Source: Armatimonadota bacterium (GTDB lineage: Bacteria > Sysuimicrobiota > Sysuimicrobiia > Sysuimicrobiales > VGFF01). Taken from it: a DNA stretch of 6,792 bases. This document shows positions 1-6,118 of this stretch, in pieces (positions within the stretch are counted from its first letter, which is position 1; each line of letters opens with the position of its first letter). The DNA lies in contig VGFF01000109.1 of the NCBI GenBank assembly GCA_016868955.1, positions 1 to 6,792 on the forward strand, read 5' to 3'. The position numbers and the translations under genes were made by a program. The notes beneath the pieces were generated by a model, which saw only the letters and a list, made by a program, of their open reading frames with translations, ran no database searches and was not told the origin of the DNA.

Positions 1-1
1 C

Positions 2-931
2 AACGCGCGTGTGTTGATGCAGAGCCCGGGGACGCGTGGACCGCTGTCGGCGCCGCTGGCCGGGGCCGGGAAGGGAACCGCCGCCGAATTCCGTGCGACG
101 AACGCGCGCGGGCGCATCGCGCTCGTCGAGCGCGGGGGGCTGCGCTTCGGCGAGAAGGTGGAGAACGCGGCCGACACGGGCGCTATCGGCGTGCTCATCT
201 ACAACAACGCGCCGGGGTTGACGAGCGGAACGCTCGGAGGCGCGGGCCGAATTCCGGCCGCTATGATCTCGCAGGAGGACGGTCATCAGCTGCTCTCATT
301 GCTGCGCTCGGGAGCGGTAACGGCGTCGATGAACTTGGACGTCGTCAGCGAGACGCGCATGACCAACAACGTGATCGCGACGCTCGGCGGGCGGACGCCG
401 CGCCGTCTCGTGATTGGCGCCCACTTCGATTCGGTGCCGGGGAGCCCCGGCGCCAACGACAACGCATCCGGCGTCGCCGCGATGCTGGAGGCGGCGCATC
501 AGCTGCGCGGCATCGTGCCCGAGTTGACGGTCGAGTTCCTCGCGTTCGGCGCCGAAGAGCTCGGGCTGCTCGGGTCCGAGCACTACGTCCGGAGCGAGCG
601 GGCGGGCACGATCGCCGGCATGATCAACGCCGACATGGTCGGCGTCGGCGATCGGTTCCTGCTCGGCAACAGCGGTGGCGACCTGCGCCTGTTTGACTTT
701 GCCACCGAGCGAGCGCGAGCAATCGGTTTATCCTTTTCGACGACGCGGACCGGCGCGAGCGACCACGAGGCGTTCGAACGGATCGGCATCCCGGCCGTGT
801 TCCTCCACTGGTCGCCGGATCCGGCCTACCACACCCCGCAGGACATCGCCGACCGCGTGCTGGCGGACCGGCTCGACGCCGCGATCCAGGTGATCGTGCA
901 GGTCGCTCGCAGCCGTATTCCCAGCCTCTAG
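2..931 (+). CDS. PA-domain M28 family zinc aminopeptidase, 5' partial
   Basis: The reading frame is open to the left window edge, so the true start and any signal peptide lie upstream. Numbering here starts at the GTG at 11. Residues about 20-110 resemble a protease-associated (PA) domain (GRIALVERGG, then GVLIYNNAPG and a later ISQEDG). Residues about 115-300 form an M28 peptidase domain with the expected co-catalytic two-zinc set: H138 in AHFD, bridging D150 in the NDNASG stretch, catalytic E182 followed by ligand E183 (GAEELGLLGS), D208 in NADMVG, and H274 in YHTPQD. All ligands are present, so it should be active. Family members remove N-terminal residues from peptides and are usually exported. 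It ends with TAG, 143 bp before the next gene on the same strand, and shows no functional link to that operon. The family call is firm; substrate is unknown. Confidence 0.92.
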   Translation, partial: NARVLMQSPGTRGPLSAPLAGAGKGTAAEFRATNARGRIALVERGGLRFGEKVENAADTGAIGVLIYNNAPGLTSGTLGGAGRIPAAMISQEDGHQLLSLLRSGAVTASMNLDVVSETRMTNNVIATLGGRTPRRLVIGAHFDSVPGSPGANDNASGVAAMLEAAHQLRGIVPELTVEFLAFGAEELGLLGSEHYVRSERAGTIAGMINADMVGVGDRFLLGNSGGDLRLFDFATERARAIGLSFSTTRTGASDHEAFERIGIPAVFLHWSPDPAYHTPQDIADRVLADRLDAAIQVIVQVARSRIPSL

Positions 932-992
932 CGAACGATGACGCGATCGCCATTCGGCACGTCAGGCCCCGACACGCACTGTTATTCCGTCC

Positions 993-1020
993 GCGGCGCC
1001 GCACGCGAGCAGGGCGCCGC
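993..1020. other. GC-rich inverted repeat, possible stem-loop after the peptidase gene
   Basis: Two perfect 8-nt arms (GCGGCGCC at 993-1000 and GGCGCCGC at 1013-1020) flank a 12-nt loop, 62 bp after the peptidase stop. It could act as a transcription end or an RNA-stabilising hairpin between the peptidase gene and the following operon. There is no T-run after it on either strand, so a standard intrinsic terminator is not supported. Confidence 0.35.
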
Positions 1021-1042
1021 CCATCCCCCCCGAAGTATCCTC

Positions 1043-1060
1043 CTTGAATAGGATTTCAAG
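1043..1060. promoter_or_regulatory. Candidate operator: CTTGAA-N6-TTCAAG
   Basis: A perfect dyad with 6-nt arms and a 6-nt spacer lies directly upstream of the Shine-Dalgarno sequence of the first operon gene. It is markedly more AT-rich than its surroundings. Its symmetry and place suggest binding of a dimeric repressor over the promoter or leader. No regulator gene is in the window, and no convincing -35/-10 pair could be picked out (TATCCT at 1036-1041 is a weak -10 candidate). A small RNA hairpin near the ribosome binding site is the alternative. Confidence 0.4.
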
Positions 1061-1063
1061 CTC

Positions 1064-1068
1064 GGAGG
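1064..1068 (+). promoter_or_regulatory. Shine-Dalgarno GGAGG for the GTG start at 1075
   Basis: A perfect GGAGG sits 6 nt before the GTG codon and fixes that non-ATG start for the small SAF-domain gene. It is the strongest ribosome binding site on the plus strand of this window. Confidence 0.85.
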
Positions 1069-1074
1069 TGGCTC

Positions 1075-1362
1075 GTGACCTATCATGCGCTCGCGCACCG
1101 TCAAAGCGATCACGTGGCAGTGGCGGTTCGCGATCTATCGCCCGGCGACGCGATCATCGTGCGCGTGCTCGAGGGAGGTCCCGACGTTACGATCGCGGTG
1201 CGGGACCTGATCCCGCTCGGCCACAAGGTCGCGCTGGAAGACGTGCCGGCGGGTGCCGACGTCATCGAGTACGGCGAGCGGATCGGCCGCGCGTCGGGGG
1301 CGATCGCGCGGGGCGCTCACGTCCACACGCACAACGTCAAGACGGTGAGGTGGTCAGTATGA
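1075..1362 (+). CDS. suyA: SuyA-like SAF-domain small subunit ((R)-sulfolactate sulfo-lyase alpha / UxaA small-subunit family)
   Basis: A 95-residue protein matching the stand-alone SAF domain found as the small subunit of UxaA-type lyases. Diagnostic parts are LIPLGHKVAL (about 42-51), the VIEYGERIGRA stretch (about 63-73) and the C-terminal HVHTHN (residues 82-87), which is the family signature. In (R)-3-sulfolactate sulfo-lyase this subunit pairs with SuyB to split sulfolactate into pyruvate and sulfite in the cytoplasm. The length is normal. The GTG start is supported by GGAGG 6 nt upstream, and the stop overlaps the next ATG as ATGA (1359-1362), indicating translational coupling. The SAF family alone does not separate sulfolactate from altronate-type substrates. 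The sulfolactate call rests on the large subunit and the neighbouring dehydrogenases. Confidence 0.82.
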   Translation: MTYHALAHRQSDHVAVAVRDLSPGDAIIVRVLEGGPDVTIAVRDLIPLGHKVALEDVPAGADVIEYGERIGRASGAIARGAHVHTHNVKTVRWSV

Positions 1363-2507
1363 AGCTCACTGGCTACCGCCGCTCCAACGGCGCGGTCGGC
1401 GTCCGGAATCATGTCGTCGTTCTGCCGCTGGACGACATCTCTAACGCCGCGGCCGAGGGCGCGGCACGGCTGATCCCGGGGTCGCTGCCGCTGCCGCATC
1501 CGTACGGCCGCCTGCAGTTCGGCGAAGATCTGGCGTTGACGTTCGACACGTTGATTGGCACCGGCGCTAATCCCAACGTCGCCGCCTGCGTCGTCGTCGG
1601 CATCGAGCCGAAGTGGACGCAACGCGTCGCCGACGGCATCGCCGCGACGGGCAAGCCGGTGGACGCGTTCGAGATCGAGCGCTACGGCGACCTGAGCACG
1701 ATCGAGCGGGCGGCGCGCGCGCTCAAGACGATGATGCAGGACGCGAGCGAGATCGAGCGCGTCCCGATCGAGGTCAGGGAGCTCGTGCTGTCGATCAAGT
1801 GCGGAGAGTCCGACACGACGCTCGGCGTCGCCGGCAATCCGGCGCTCGGCCGCGCGATCGACCGGCTGATCGACCAGGGCGCGACGGTGATCTTCGGCGA
1901 GACGTCGGAGCTGACGGGCGGCGAGCATCTGATCGCGGCGCGCTGCGAGACAGACGCCGTGCGGGCGGCTTTCCTGAAGACTTACAACGAATACGTCGCC
2001 TTCATCCAGGGGACCGGCGCCGACCTGCTCGGGTCGCAGCCGACGGAGGGCAACATCCGCGGCGGCCTGACGACGATCGAGGAGAAGGCGCTCGGCAACA
2101 TCCAGAAGACGGGCACGAATCCGGTGAAGTCGGTGCTGGCGCCTGCGCAGCGGCCGATCGGTCGCGGCCTGCATTTCATGGACTCGTCGAGCGCGGCGGC
2201 GGAGCAGATCACGTTGTGCGCGGCCGGCGGCGCGGTCTTGCACTTCTTCACGACGGGGCAGGGCAACGTCGTCGGCAATCCGATCGAGCCGGTGATCAAG
2301 ATCTCGCCGAATCCGATCACGACGACGACGATGTCGGAGCACATCGACGTCGACTTGTCGCCGCTGCTGCTCGGCGACATCGCCCTGGAAGACGCGGCGA
2401 ACAGGATCCTCGATTCCTTCGCGCGCACCGTGCGCGGCCGCCTGACGAACGCGGAAGCGCTCGGACATCGCGAGTTCGTCCTGACGAAGCTGTATCGGAG
2501 CGCGTAG
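1359..2507 (+). CDS. suyB: SuyB-like large subunit ((R)-sulfolactate sulfo-lyase beta, UxaA/GarD family)
   Basis: A 382-residue protein starting at the ATG that overlaps the suyA stop. The N-terminus MKLTGYRRSNGAVGVRNHVV is the UxaA-family opening. The following LPLDDISNAA, PYGRLQFGED and KCGESDTT (K147-C148-G149-E150-S151-D152), then TGGEH, GNIRGGLTTIEEKALGNI, LHFMDSSSAAAE, TTGQGN and MSEHIDVD, agree with what I recall of SuyB sequences. Ordinary altronate dehydratases carry a different early segment and KCGGSD. The family cleaves or dehydrates hydroxy-acids; SuyB releases sulfite from (R)-sulfolactate. The length is full and no lesion is seen. A GAGG at 1347-1350 lies 8 nt before the ATG. 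An in-frame upstream extension to 1044 was rejected because it runs through suyA and reads as Arg-rich nonsense. A different sugar-acid substrate cannot be excluded without alignment. Confidence 0.82.
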   Translation: MKLTGYRRSNGAVGVRNHVVVLPLDDISNAAAEGAARLIPGSLPLPHPYGRLQFGEDLALTFDTLIGTGANPNVAACVVVGIEPKWTQRVADGIAATGKPVDAFEIERYGDLSTIERAARALKTMMQDASEIERVPIEVRELVLSIKCGESDTTLGVAGNPALGRAIDRLIDQGATVIFGETSELTGGEHLIAARCETDAVRAAFLKTYNEYVAFIQGTGADLLGSQPTEGNIRGGLTTIEEKALGNIQKTGTNPVKSVLAPAQRPIGRGLHFMDSSSAAAEQITLCAAGGAVLHFFTTGQGNVVGNPIEPVIKISPNPITTTTMSEHIDVDLSPLLLGDIALEDAANRILDSFARTVRGRLTNAEALGHREFVLTKLYRSA

Positions 2508-2515
2508 GCGCGGAC

Positions 2516-2842
2516 GTGATCGTCGTCACGGAGCTGATTGATGCAGCGGACATCGCCGCGCTCGAGCGCGGCGATGTCCCGTTCGAGATCGATCCCGCGC
2601 TGTGGTCGTGGCCGGCGGCGCTGGCGGGGGCGCTCCGCGGCGGCCGGCTCGCCGGGGCGATGCTCGACGTCATCCCGACGGAGCCGCTGACGGCGGACGA
2701 TCCGCTGCGATCGGCGCTCCGGCTGATGATCACGCCGCACGTCGCCGATCTCACTGAGGAAGCGCAGGCGCGGATCTCGGCCGACATCGCCGCCGGGGTT
2801 CTGTCGATTGTGGCCGGAAGTGGGCATGCGCGTCGCGGCTGA
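2516..2842 (+). pseudogene. SlcC-like D-2-hydroxyacid dehydrogenase with a large in-frame internal deletion
   Basis: A 108-residue frame from GTG 2516 joins two ends of a SerA/SlcC-type D-2-hydroxyacid dehydrogenase. Residues 1-30 look like the N-terminal beta strand and helix of the family (IVVTELIDAADIAALERG, then DPALW). From about residue 33 the sequence jumps to the C-terminal part: ALRGGRLAGAMLDV, IPTEPL with catalytic E56, then ITPHVADLTEEAQ with catalytic H75. The GxGxxG NAD-binding core and the catalytic Arg of the usual ARGG segment are absent; intact members have about 310-330 residues, so about 200 are missing. The join lies near 2603-2620. The frame stays open, so a small protein could be made, but it cannot be an active dehydrogenase. 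Intact SlcC oxidises (S)-sulfolactate to sulfopyruvate, which fits its neighbours. It overlaps the next gene by 17 bp. An assembly collapse is an alternative. Confidence 0.72.
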
Positions 2843-3857
2843 CCTCGCCCGTGCCGAGGTCGCCCGCGCACTGCGCGGCTTGGGCGTGCCGGACGCCGAC
2901 GCGCTGGGCACGGCGGAGGTGCTCATCGAAGCGGAGCTGGACGGCGTCGGCAGCCATGGCCTCGCCCGCATGCCGCAATACGTTCAGCAGCTCCGCACCG
3001 GGGCGCTGAACGCGCGCCCGGCGTTTCGCTGGGAGGCGCTGCGACCCGGTGTCGCCACGTTGTATGCCGATCATGCGCTCGGCCCGGTCGCGGCGCTGGC
3101 GGCGACGGACGCGGCGGTCGCGCGTGCTCGCGAATGCGGCGTCGGCGCCGTCGCGGTGCGGGGTTCCGGGCACGTCGGACCGCTGTCCGCGTACGTGATC
3201 CGCGCGGCGCTCAGCGGCGCCGTCGCGCTCGCGTTCGCGAATACCCCGCCGGCAATGGCGGCCTGGGGCGCGGCTTCGCCGGTGTTGGGAACGAATCCGA
3301 TCGCCATCGCCGCACCGGGGATGCCGCATCCGATCGTCGTCGACTCATCCTTGACTGTCGCGGCGCGCGGCAAGATCCTGTCGGCTGCAAAGACCGGCGC
3401 GCCGATCCCCGCGGGTTGGGCCGTCGACGCGCATGGGCGCCCGACGACGGACGCGAAGGCGGCGCTCAACGGGGCATTGCTTCCCGCCGGGGACGCCAAG
3501 GGGTACGCGCTTTCGGTCCTCGTCGAGATCTTGGCTGGCGTGTTGGCGGGGGATGTCCTGAGTGCCGAGCTGCCGATGCCGTGGGTCGATCCCGACAAGA
3601 CGTCGGCGCCGGGGTTTCTCCTCGTCGCGTTCGCAGTCGATGCGTTCGGCGACGGGGCGGCGTTCGCGCGTCGCGCCGCCGCGTTGCGCGAGACGATCGT
3701 CGCCACCGGGGGCCGGGTCCCCGGCGATCGTCGCTGGGCGTCGCGGGCCGACCGGGCGGCGCAAGGCATCGAGGTCGGCGACGCGTTGGCGGGCGAATTG
3801 GAGAGACTTGACATCCGGTTGGCGCCGCCGGCAGCGGCGGATAGGCTACCGGGCTAA
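2826..3857 (+). CDS. comC: Ldh2/malate dehydrogenase-family oxidoreductase, probable ComC-like (R)-sulfolactate dehydrogenase
   Basis: A 343-residue NAD(P)-dependent dehydrogenase of the Ldh2/YbjC-unrelated, YiaK-type fold. Visible family marks are DGVGSHGLARMPQYV with catalytic-site H44 and R48, GSGHVGPLSAYV with H116, LAFANTPPAMAAWG, GTNPIAIAAP for the cofactor site, SLTVAARGKI, GWAVDAHGRPTTD and LPAGDAKGYALSVLVEIL. In sulfolactate pathways ComC reduces sulfopyruvate to (R)-sulfolactate, feeding SuyAB; related enzymes act on malate, lactate or diketogulonate, so the substrate comes from context. The ATG at 2826 was chosen because GGAAG (2816-2820) lies 5 nt upstream; GTG 2820 and TTG 2808 are in-frame alternatives. 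The start overlaps the slcC-like remnant, suggesting coupled translation. No broken motif is seen. The family is firm, the ComC role moderate. Confidence 0.8.
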   Translation: MRVAADLARAEVARALRGLGVPDADALGTAEVLIEAELDGVGSHGLARMPQYVQQLRTGALNARPAFRWEALRPGVATLYADHALGPVAALAATDAAVARARECGVGAVAVRGSGHVGPLSAYVIRAALSGAVALAFANTPPAMAAWGAASPVLGTNPIAIAAPGMPHPIVVDSSLTVAARGKILSAAKTGAPIPAGWAVDAHGRPTTDAKAALNGALLPAGDAKGYALSVLVEILAGVLAGDVLSAELPMPWVDPDKTSAPGFLLVAFAVDAFGDGAAFARRAAALRETIVATGGRVPGDRRWASRADRAAQGIEVGDALAGELERLDIRLAPPAAADRLPG

Positions 3858-3906
3858 GGGACGGCGGGAACAGCACGTTGTGAGATCCTCAAGAGGCCGA
3901 ACTTTC

Positions 3907-5172
3907 ATGAAGTCGCGCATGCTCGTCCTCGGGACGATGCTCGCGGTCGCGCTGGCGATCTTGCCGGCGCACTCGCAAGGTCCGACCACGATCACCTGGT
4001 CCACGCTGGCGACCGGTGGACCGGTGGTGGCGAAGGTCTACCGCGCGCTAGCGCAGCAGTTCGAGCGACAGAATCCGAACGTCCGCGTCAACGTGCAGAT
4101 CCAGCCGGGCAAGTCGGAGGAGCAGCTGAACCGCTACGTCACGTTATTCGCTGCGCGCGATCCGTCGGTCGATATCATCTCGATTGACATCATCTGGCCG
4201 GCGCAGATGGCGGCCGCGGGCTGGCTGGCGCCCCTCGACCAATGGTTCACGCCGGCTGCCCGCGACGGATTCCTGCCCGGCGCCATTCGCGCGAACACGA
4301 TCGGCGGGCGAATCTACGGGATGCCGTGGTACACCGACGCTGGTTTGTTCTACGCGCGCGCGGACTTGCTCCAGAAGTACAACGCGCGGATGCCGCAGAC
4401 GTGGGATGAGCTCATCCAGACGGCGCAGCGCATCACGGCCGGGGAGGCGAACCCGAATATCGCTGGCTTCCTGTTCCAGGGCGCGCGCATCGAAGCGCTG
4501 GCGAGCTTCTTCTTCGAGGTGTTGTGGAGCAACGGCGGCGACATCCTCGACGCGAACGGAAAGGTCATCGTCGACAACGGCGGCGGCCAGGCGGCGCTGA
4601 ACTTCATGCTCGATCTGGTTCGCCGGCACCGCATCACGCCGCCCGGCGTGACGACGCTGACGACCGACGACACGCGCGTCGCGTTCCAGAACGGCCGCGT
4701 CGCGTTCATGCGCAACTGGACCGACGCCTACGGCTTTTTCCAGGGCGAAGGCTCGGCCGTCAAAGACAAGGTCGCGATCGCGCCGCTGCCGCGCGGGTCG
4801 GTGCGCAGCGCCTCGACGCTCGGCGGGTGGCAGCTGGCGATCAGCAACTTCTCGCGCAACAAGGAGATCGCTTGGCGGTTCCTCGAGTTTATGAGCGGCC
4901 GCGTCGGCCAGAAGAGCATGGCGATGCAGGTCAGCACCGTACCGACGCGCAAGGACATCTTCGAGGACGCGCAGGGCAAGCGCGTGCAGCCGCACTTCCC
5001 GGACATGCTGCGCATCGCGCTGAACGCGCGGCCGCGGCCGCAGATCGCCGACTACCCGCGGTTGTCGACGATCGTGCAGACGAACGTGCAAGCGGCGCTG
5101 ACGAACCAGATCACCGCCGATGAGGCGGTCACGCGCATGGCGCGCGAGATCTGCGCGCTGCTGAACCAGTAG
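3907..5172 (+). CDS. ABC transporter family-1 (sugar-type) periplasmic solute-binding protein
   Basis: A 421-residue protein of normal length for the MalE/UgpB-like extracellular solute-binding family. It begins with a Sec signal peptide (K2 and R4, a hydrophobic run from M5 to P20, and a likely cut after AHS at residue 23). No cysteine follows, so it is periplasmic and not a lipoprotein. Typical landmarks are ITWSTLATGGPV, LAQQFERQNPNVRVNVQ, DIISIDIIWPAQMAAAGWLAPLD, GMPWYTDAGLFYARADLL with PQTWDEL, RVAFQNGRVAFMRNW, and STLGGWQLAIS. ATG 3907 has AGAGG at 3892-3896 ten bases upstream, and the signal peptide confirms this start over longer in-frame ones. It lies 49 bp after comC on the same strand, so it may bring in the pathway substrate or a precursor, but family-1 proteins mostly bind sugars. 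No permease or ATPase follows: the next genes face the other way. Confidence 0.9.
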   Translation: MKSRMLVLGTMLAVALAILPAHSQGPTTITWSTLATGGPVVAKVYRALAQQFERQNPNVRVNVQIQPGKSEEQLNRYVTLFAARDPSVDIISIDIIWPAQMAAAGWLAPLDQWFTPAARDGFLPGAIRANTIGGRIYGMPWYTDAGLFYARADLLQKYNARMPQTWDELIQTAQRITAGEANPNIAGFLFQGARIEALASFFFEVLWSNGGDILDANGKVIVDNGGGQAALNFMLDLVRRHRITPPGVTTLTTDDTRVAFQNGRVAFMRNWTDAYGFFQGEGSAVKDKVAIAPLPRGSVRSASTLGGWQLAISNFSRNKEIAWRFLEFMSGRVGQKSMAMQVSTVPTRKDIFEDAQGKRVQPHFPDMLRIALNARPRPQIADYPRLSTIVQTNVQAALTNQITADEAVTRMAREICALLNQ

Positions 5173-5202
5173 CCGACGCGAGCGAGGGCGGGAGGAGACG
5201 AT

Positions 5203-5231
5203 AACGGCACCGGCGGCGTCGGCACGCCGTT
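5203..5231. other. Weak inverted repeat between the convergent transcripts
   Basis: AACGGC (5203-5208) and GCCGTT (5226-5231) can pair, with a smaller CCG/CGG helix inside. It lies 31 bp past the stop of the solute-binding protein gene, where a bidirectional terminator would be expected. There is no T-run, and the sequence also overlaps apparent pilW coding sequence on the other strand, so the call is tentative. Confidence 0.22.
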
Positions 5232-5270
5232 CAGCATGGCGACCGAGAACGTCTGTTCCTCGGCGCCGTA

Positions 5271-5278
5271 GACGGACG
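5271..5278. repeat. 4-bp tandem duplication GACGGACG causing a frameshift in pilW
   Basis: On the minus strand the coding text reads ACCGTCCGTCTACGGC. Removing one 4-bp unit gives ACC GTC TAC GGC, joining NTTV to YGAEEQTFSV in one frame. Without the removal, the downstream frame becomes Arg-rich and unlike the family. This is consistent with replication slippage. Confidence 0.6.
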
Positions 5279-5494
5279 GTGGTGTTGTCCTGATTTAGGA
5301 TGTGCGCTTGCATGCCGGCGACGAATTGTGTCACGTCATCGACGACGATCGTCGTGCCGTCGGCGCTGAACGAGGTCGTCACGGTCGCGGACGCGCAGCA
5401 CGCGTTGAGGCGGATCGTGATCGCGTCGCTCGTCTCGCCCTTCGTTCCGCCGAGCGGGCGGATGTTCAACGGGCCCGACTCTCGCGACAGGCAG

Positions 5495-5564
5495 GCGCCA
5501 GGAGACGCAACGGCTGCGCGACAGCATCTGCCCTGCATCGCGCAGCCGTTGCGTCTCCTGGCGC
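5495..5564. repeat. Perfect 27-bp inverted repeat with 16-nt loop inside pilW
   Basis: Arms 5495-5521 and 5538-5564 are exact reverse complements with no mismatch; the loop is 5522-5537. The right arm is original pilW coding sequence (GNERQETQRLRD), while the left arm lies inside an extra 34 bp bounded by the direct repeat CGCGACAG (5483-5490 and 5517-5524). Deleting one 34-bp period restores the pilW frame, so the left arm is the inserted copy. This is the pattern left when a nascent strand folds back, copies itself, and returns to the template. It is not a terminator: there is no T-run, and it lies in the middle of a gene. Confidence 0.88.
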
Positions 5565-5686
5565 TCGTTCCCCTCCAGCCAGCGCAAGGTGAGGCCGGAG
5601 GCGCCGCTGACCGCCGCCATCACGACGACGGCGGAAACCATGATCGAAACGATCATATCCAGCAGCGTGAAGCCGCGCTCGTTCAC

Positions 5687-6118
5687 GAGCGGCGGCCATC
5701 GGAGGCTGCTTGAGCTTCGTGAAGATTGTTTCCACCACATATTGCTTCGGCGCCCCCGCTGGTTACAGCTCGTGACGACTCGGATGCGCTTCATGTTCGG
5801 CTGCGGATCCGCGTTCGTGATCGTTCGCGTGATCGCAAATACGGTGTTGCTCGCCATGTGCGTCGACGTGGCGACGCCGACGGGGATGTGGTCGTAGCGC
5901 AGGTCGCGAAGCGCGTGCAGCTGCGCCTGCAACACGGCGACGACCGCGGTCGCTTGCACGCTCGTCGCGTCATGCACCGCTGCCGCGCCGAACAGGGACG
6001 CCGTGCCCGAGATCGACAGCGTCAACAGGGTCAGCGACACCAGGCCTTCGACGACCGAGAAGCCGCCCTCGCCGACCGCCGCTCGCAAACGGAGCTTCAA
6101 CGAACACCCGGCGTTCAT
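5687..6118 (-). pseudogene. pilV: PilV-like type IV minor pilin with a disturbed 3' end
   Basis: The start ATG 6118 overlaps the fimT stop as ATGA. After a 19-residue leader, GEGG|FSVVEGLVSLTLLTLS shows the prepilin peptidase site with Gly before the cut and Glu at +5, followed by one hydrophobic helix. The passenger part (LQAQLHALRDLRYDHIPVGV, TRTITNADPQPNMKRIRVV) is PilV-like. After TSCNQRG (G run at 5754-5758) the current frame turns into Ser/Arg-rich text and continues into pilW with no stop. Adding one G to the run instead gives GAPKQYVVETIFTKLKQ, which looks like a real pilin strand. That second frame also has no nearby stop, so the exact end is unresolved and another indel is likely. 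Read literally, the open frame would be a PilV-PilW fusion of 260 residues ending at 5336. I regard the fusion as an artefact of the lesions. Confidence 0.75.

Larger units (their letters stand above)
5173..5686 (-). pseudogene. pilW: PilW-like type IV minor pilin, frameshifted twice and 3'-truncated
   Basis: The start is GTG 5686, giving MNERG|FTLLDMIVSI, a classic short prepilin leader with Gly before the cut and a hydrophobic helix (VSAVVVMAAVSGASG). The frame then reads LRWLEGNERQETQRLRDAG and QMLSR. There it is broken by a 34-bp insertion (within 5483-5524); skipping it restores ESGPLNIRPLGG, then SDAITIRLNACCASATV, SADGTTIVVDD and FVAGMQAHILNQDNTTV, all typical of PilW passenger domains. 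A second break is a GACG tandem duplication at 5271-5278; skipping it gives YGAEEQTFSVAMLNGV. The frame then runs into antisense of the binding-protein gene with no native-looking end, at about 158 repaired residues, short for PilW. PilW-type proteins help prime pilus assembly at the inner membrane. As read, the gene cannot make a normal product, and the breaks could be assembly errors. Confidence 0.78.

Noticed and set aside
1317..2468. Long minus-strand open frame (383 codons) opposite suyB
   Set aside because: It is the Arg-rich antisense shadow of a well-supported gene in GC-rich DNA; no family motif is seen.
1982..2971. Minus-strand open frame of 329 codons crossing suyB, the slcC remnant and comC
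   Set aside because: It spans three genes of the other strand, has low-complexity Arg/Ser content and no start signal.
3562..3906. N-terminal extension of the solute-binding protein
   Set aside because: It overlaps comC and would bury the clear signal peptide that begins at ATG 3907.
4144..5538. Long minus-strand open frame (464 codons) across the binding-protein gene and into pilW
   Set aside because: Only its first part (about 5280-5490) is real pilW sequence in the post-insertion frame; the rest is antisense to an intact gene.
5495..5564. Inverted repeat as an intrinsic terminator or IS end
   Set aside because: There is no T-run, it lies in the middle of pilW coding sequence, no transposase is present, and it is fully explained as a templated inverted copy.
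5300..5713. Plus-strand open frames of 96-137 codons in the pilin region
   Set aside because: The strand with family-like sequence and ATGA coupling is the minus strand; these frames show no motif or ribosome binding site.
5336..6118. A natural PilV-PilW fusion protein
   Set aside because: The joining stretch is Ser/Arg-rich, a second prepilin site (MNERGFTLL) with its own start lies inside, and adjacent frames fit PilV better. Lesions explain it more simply.
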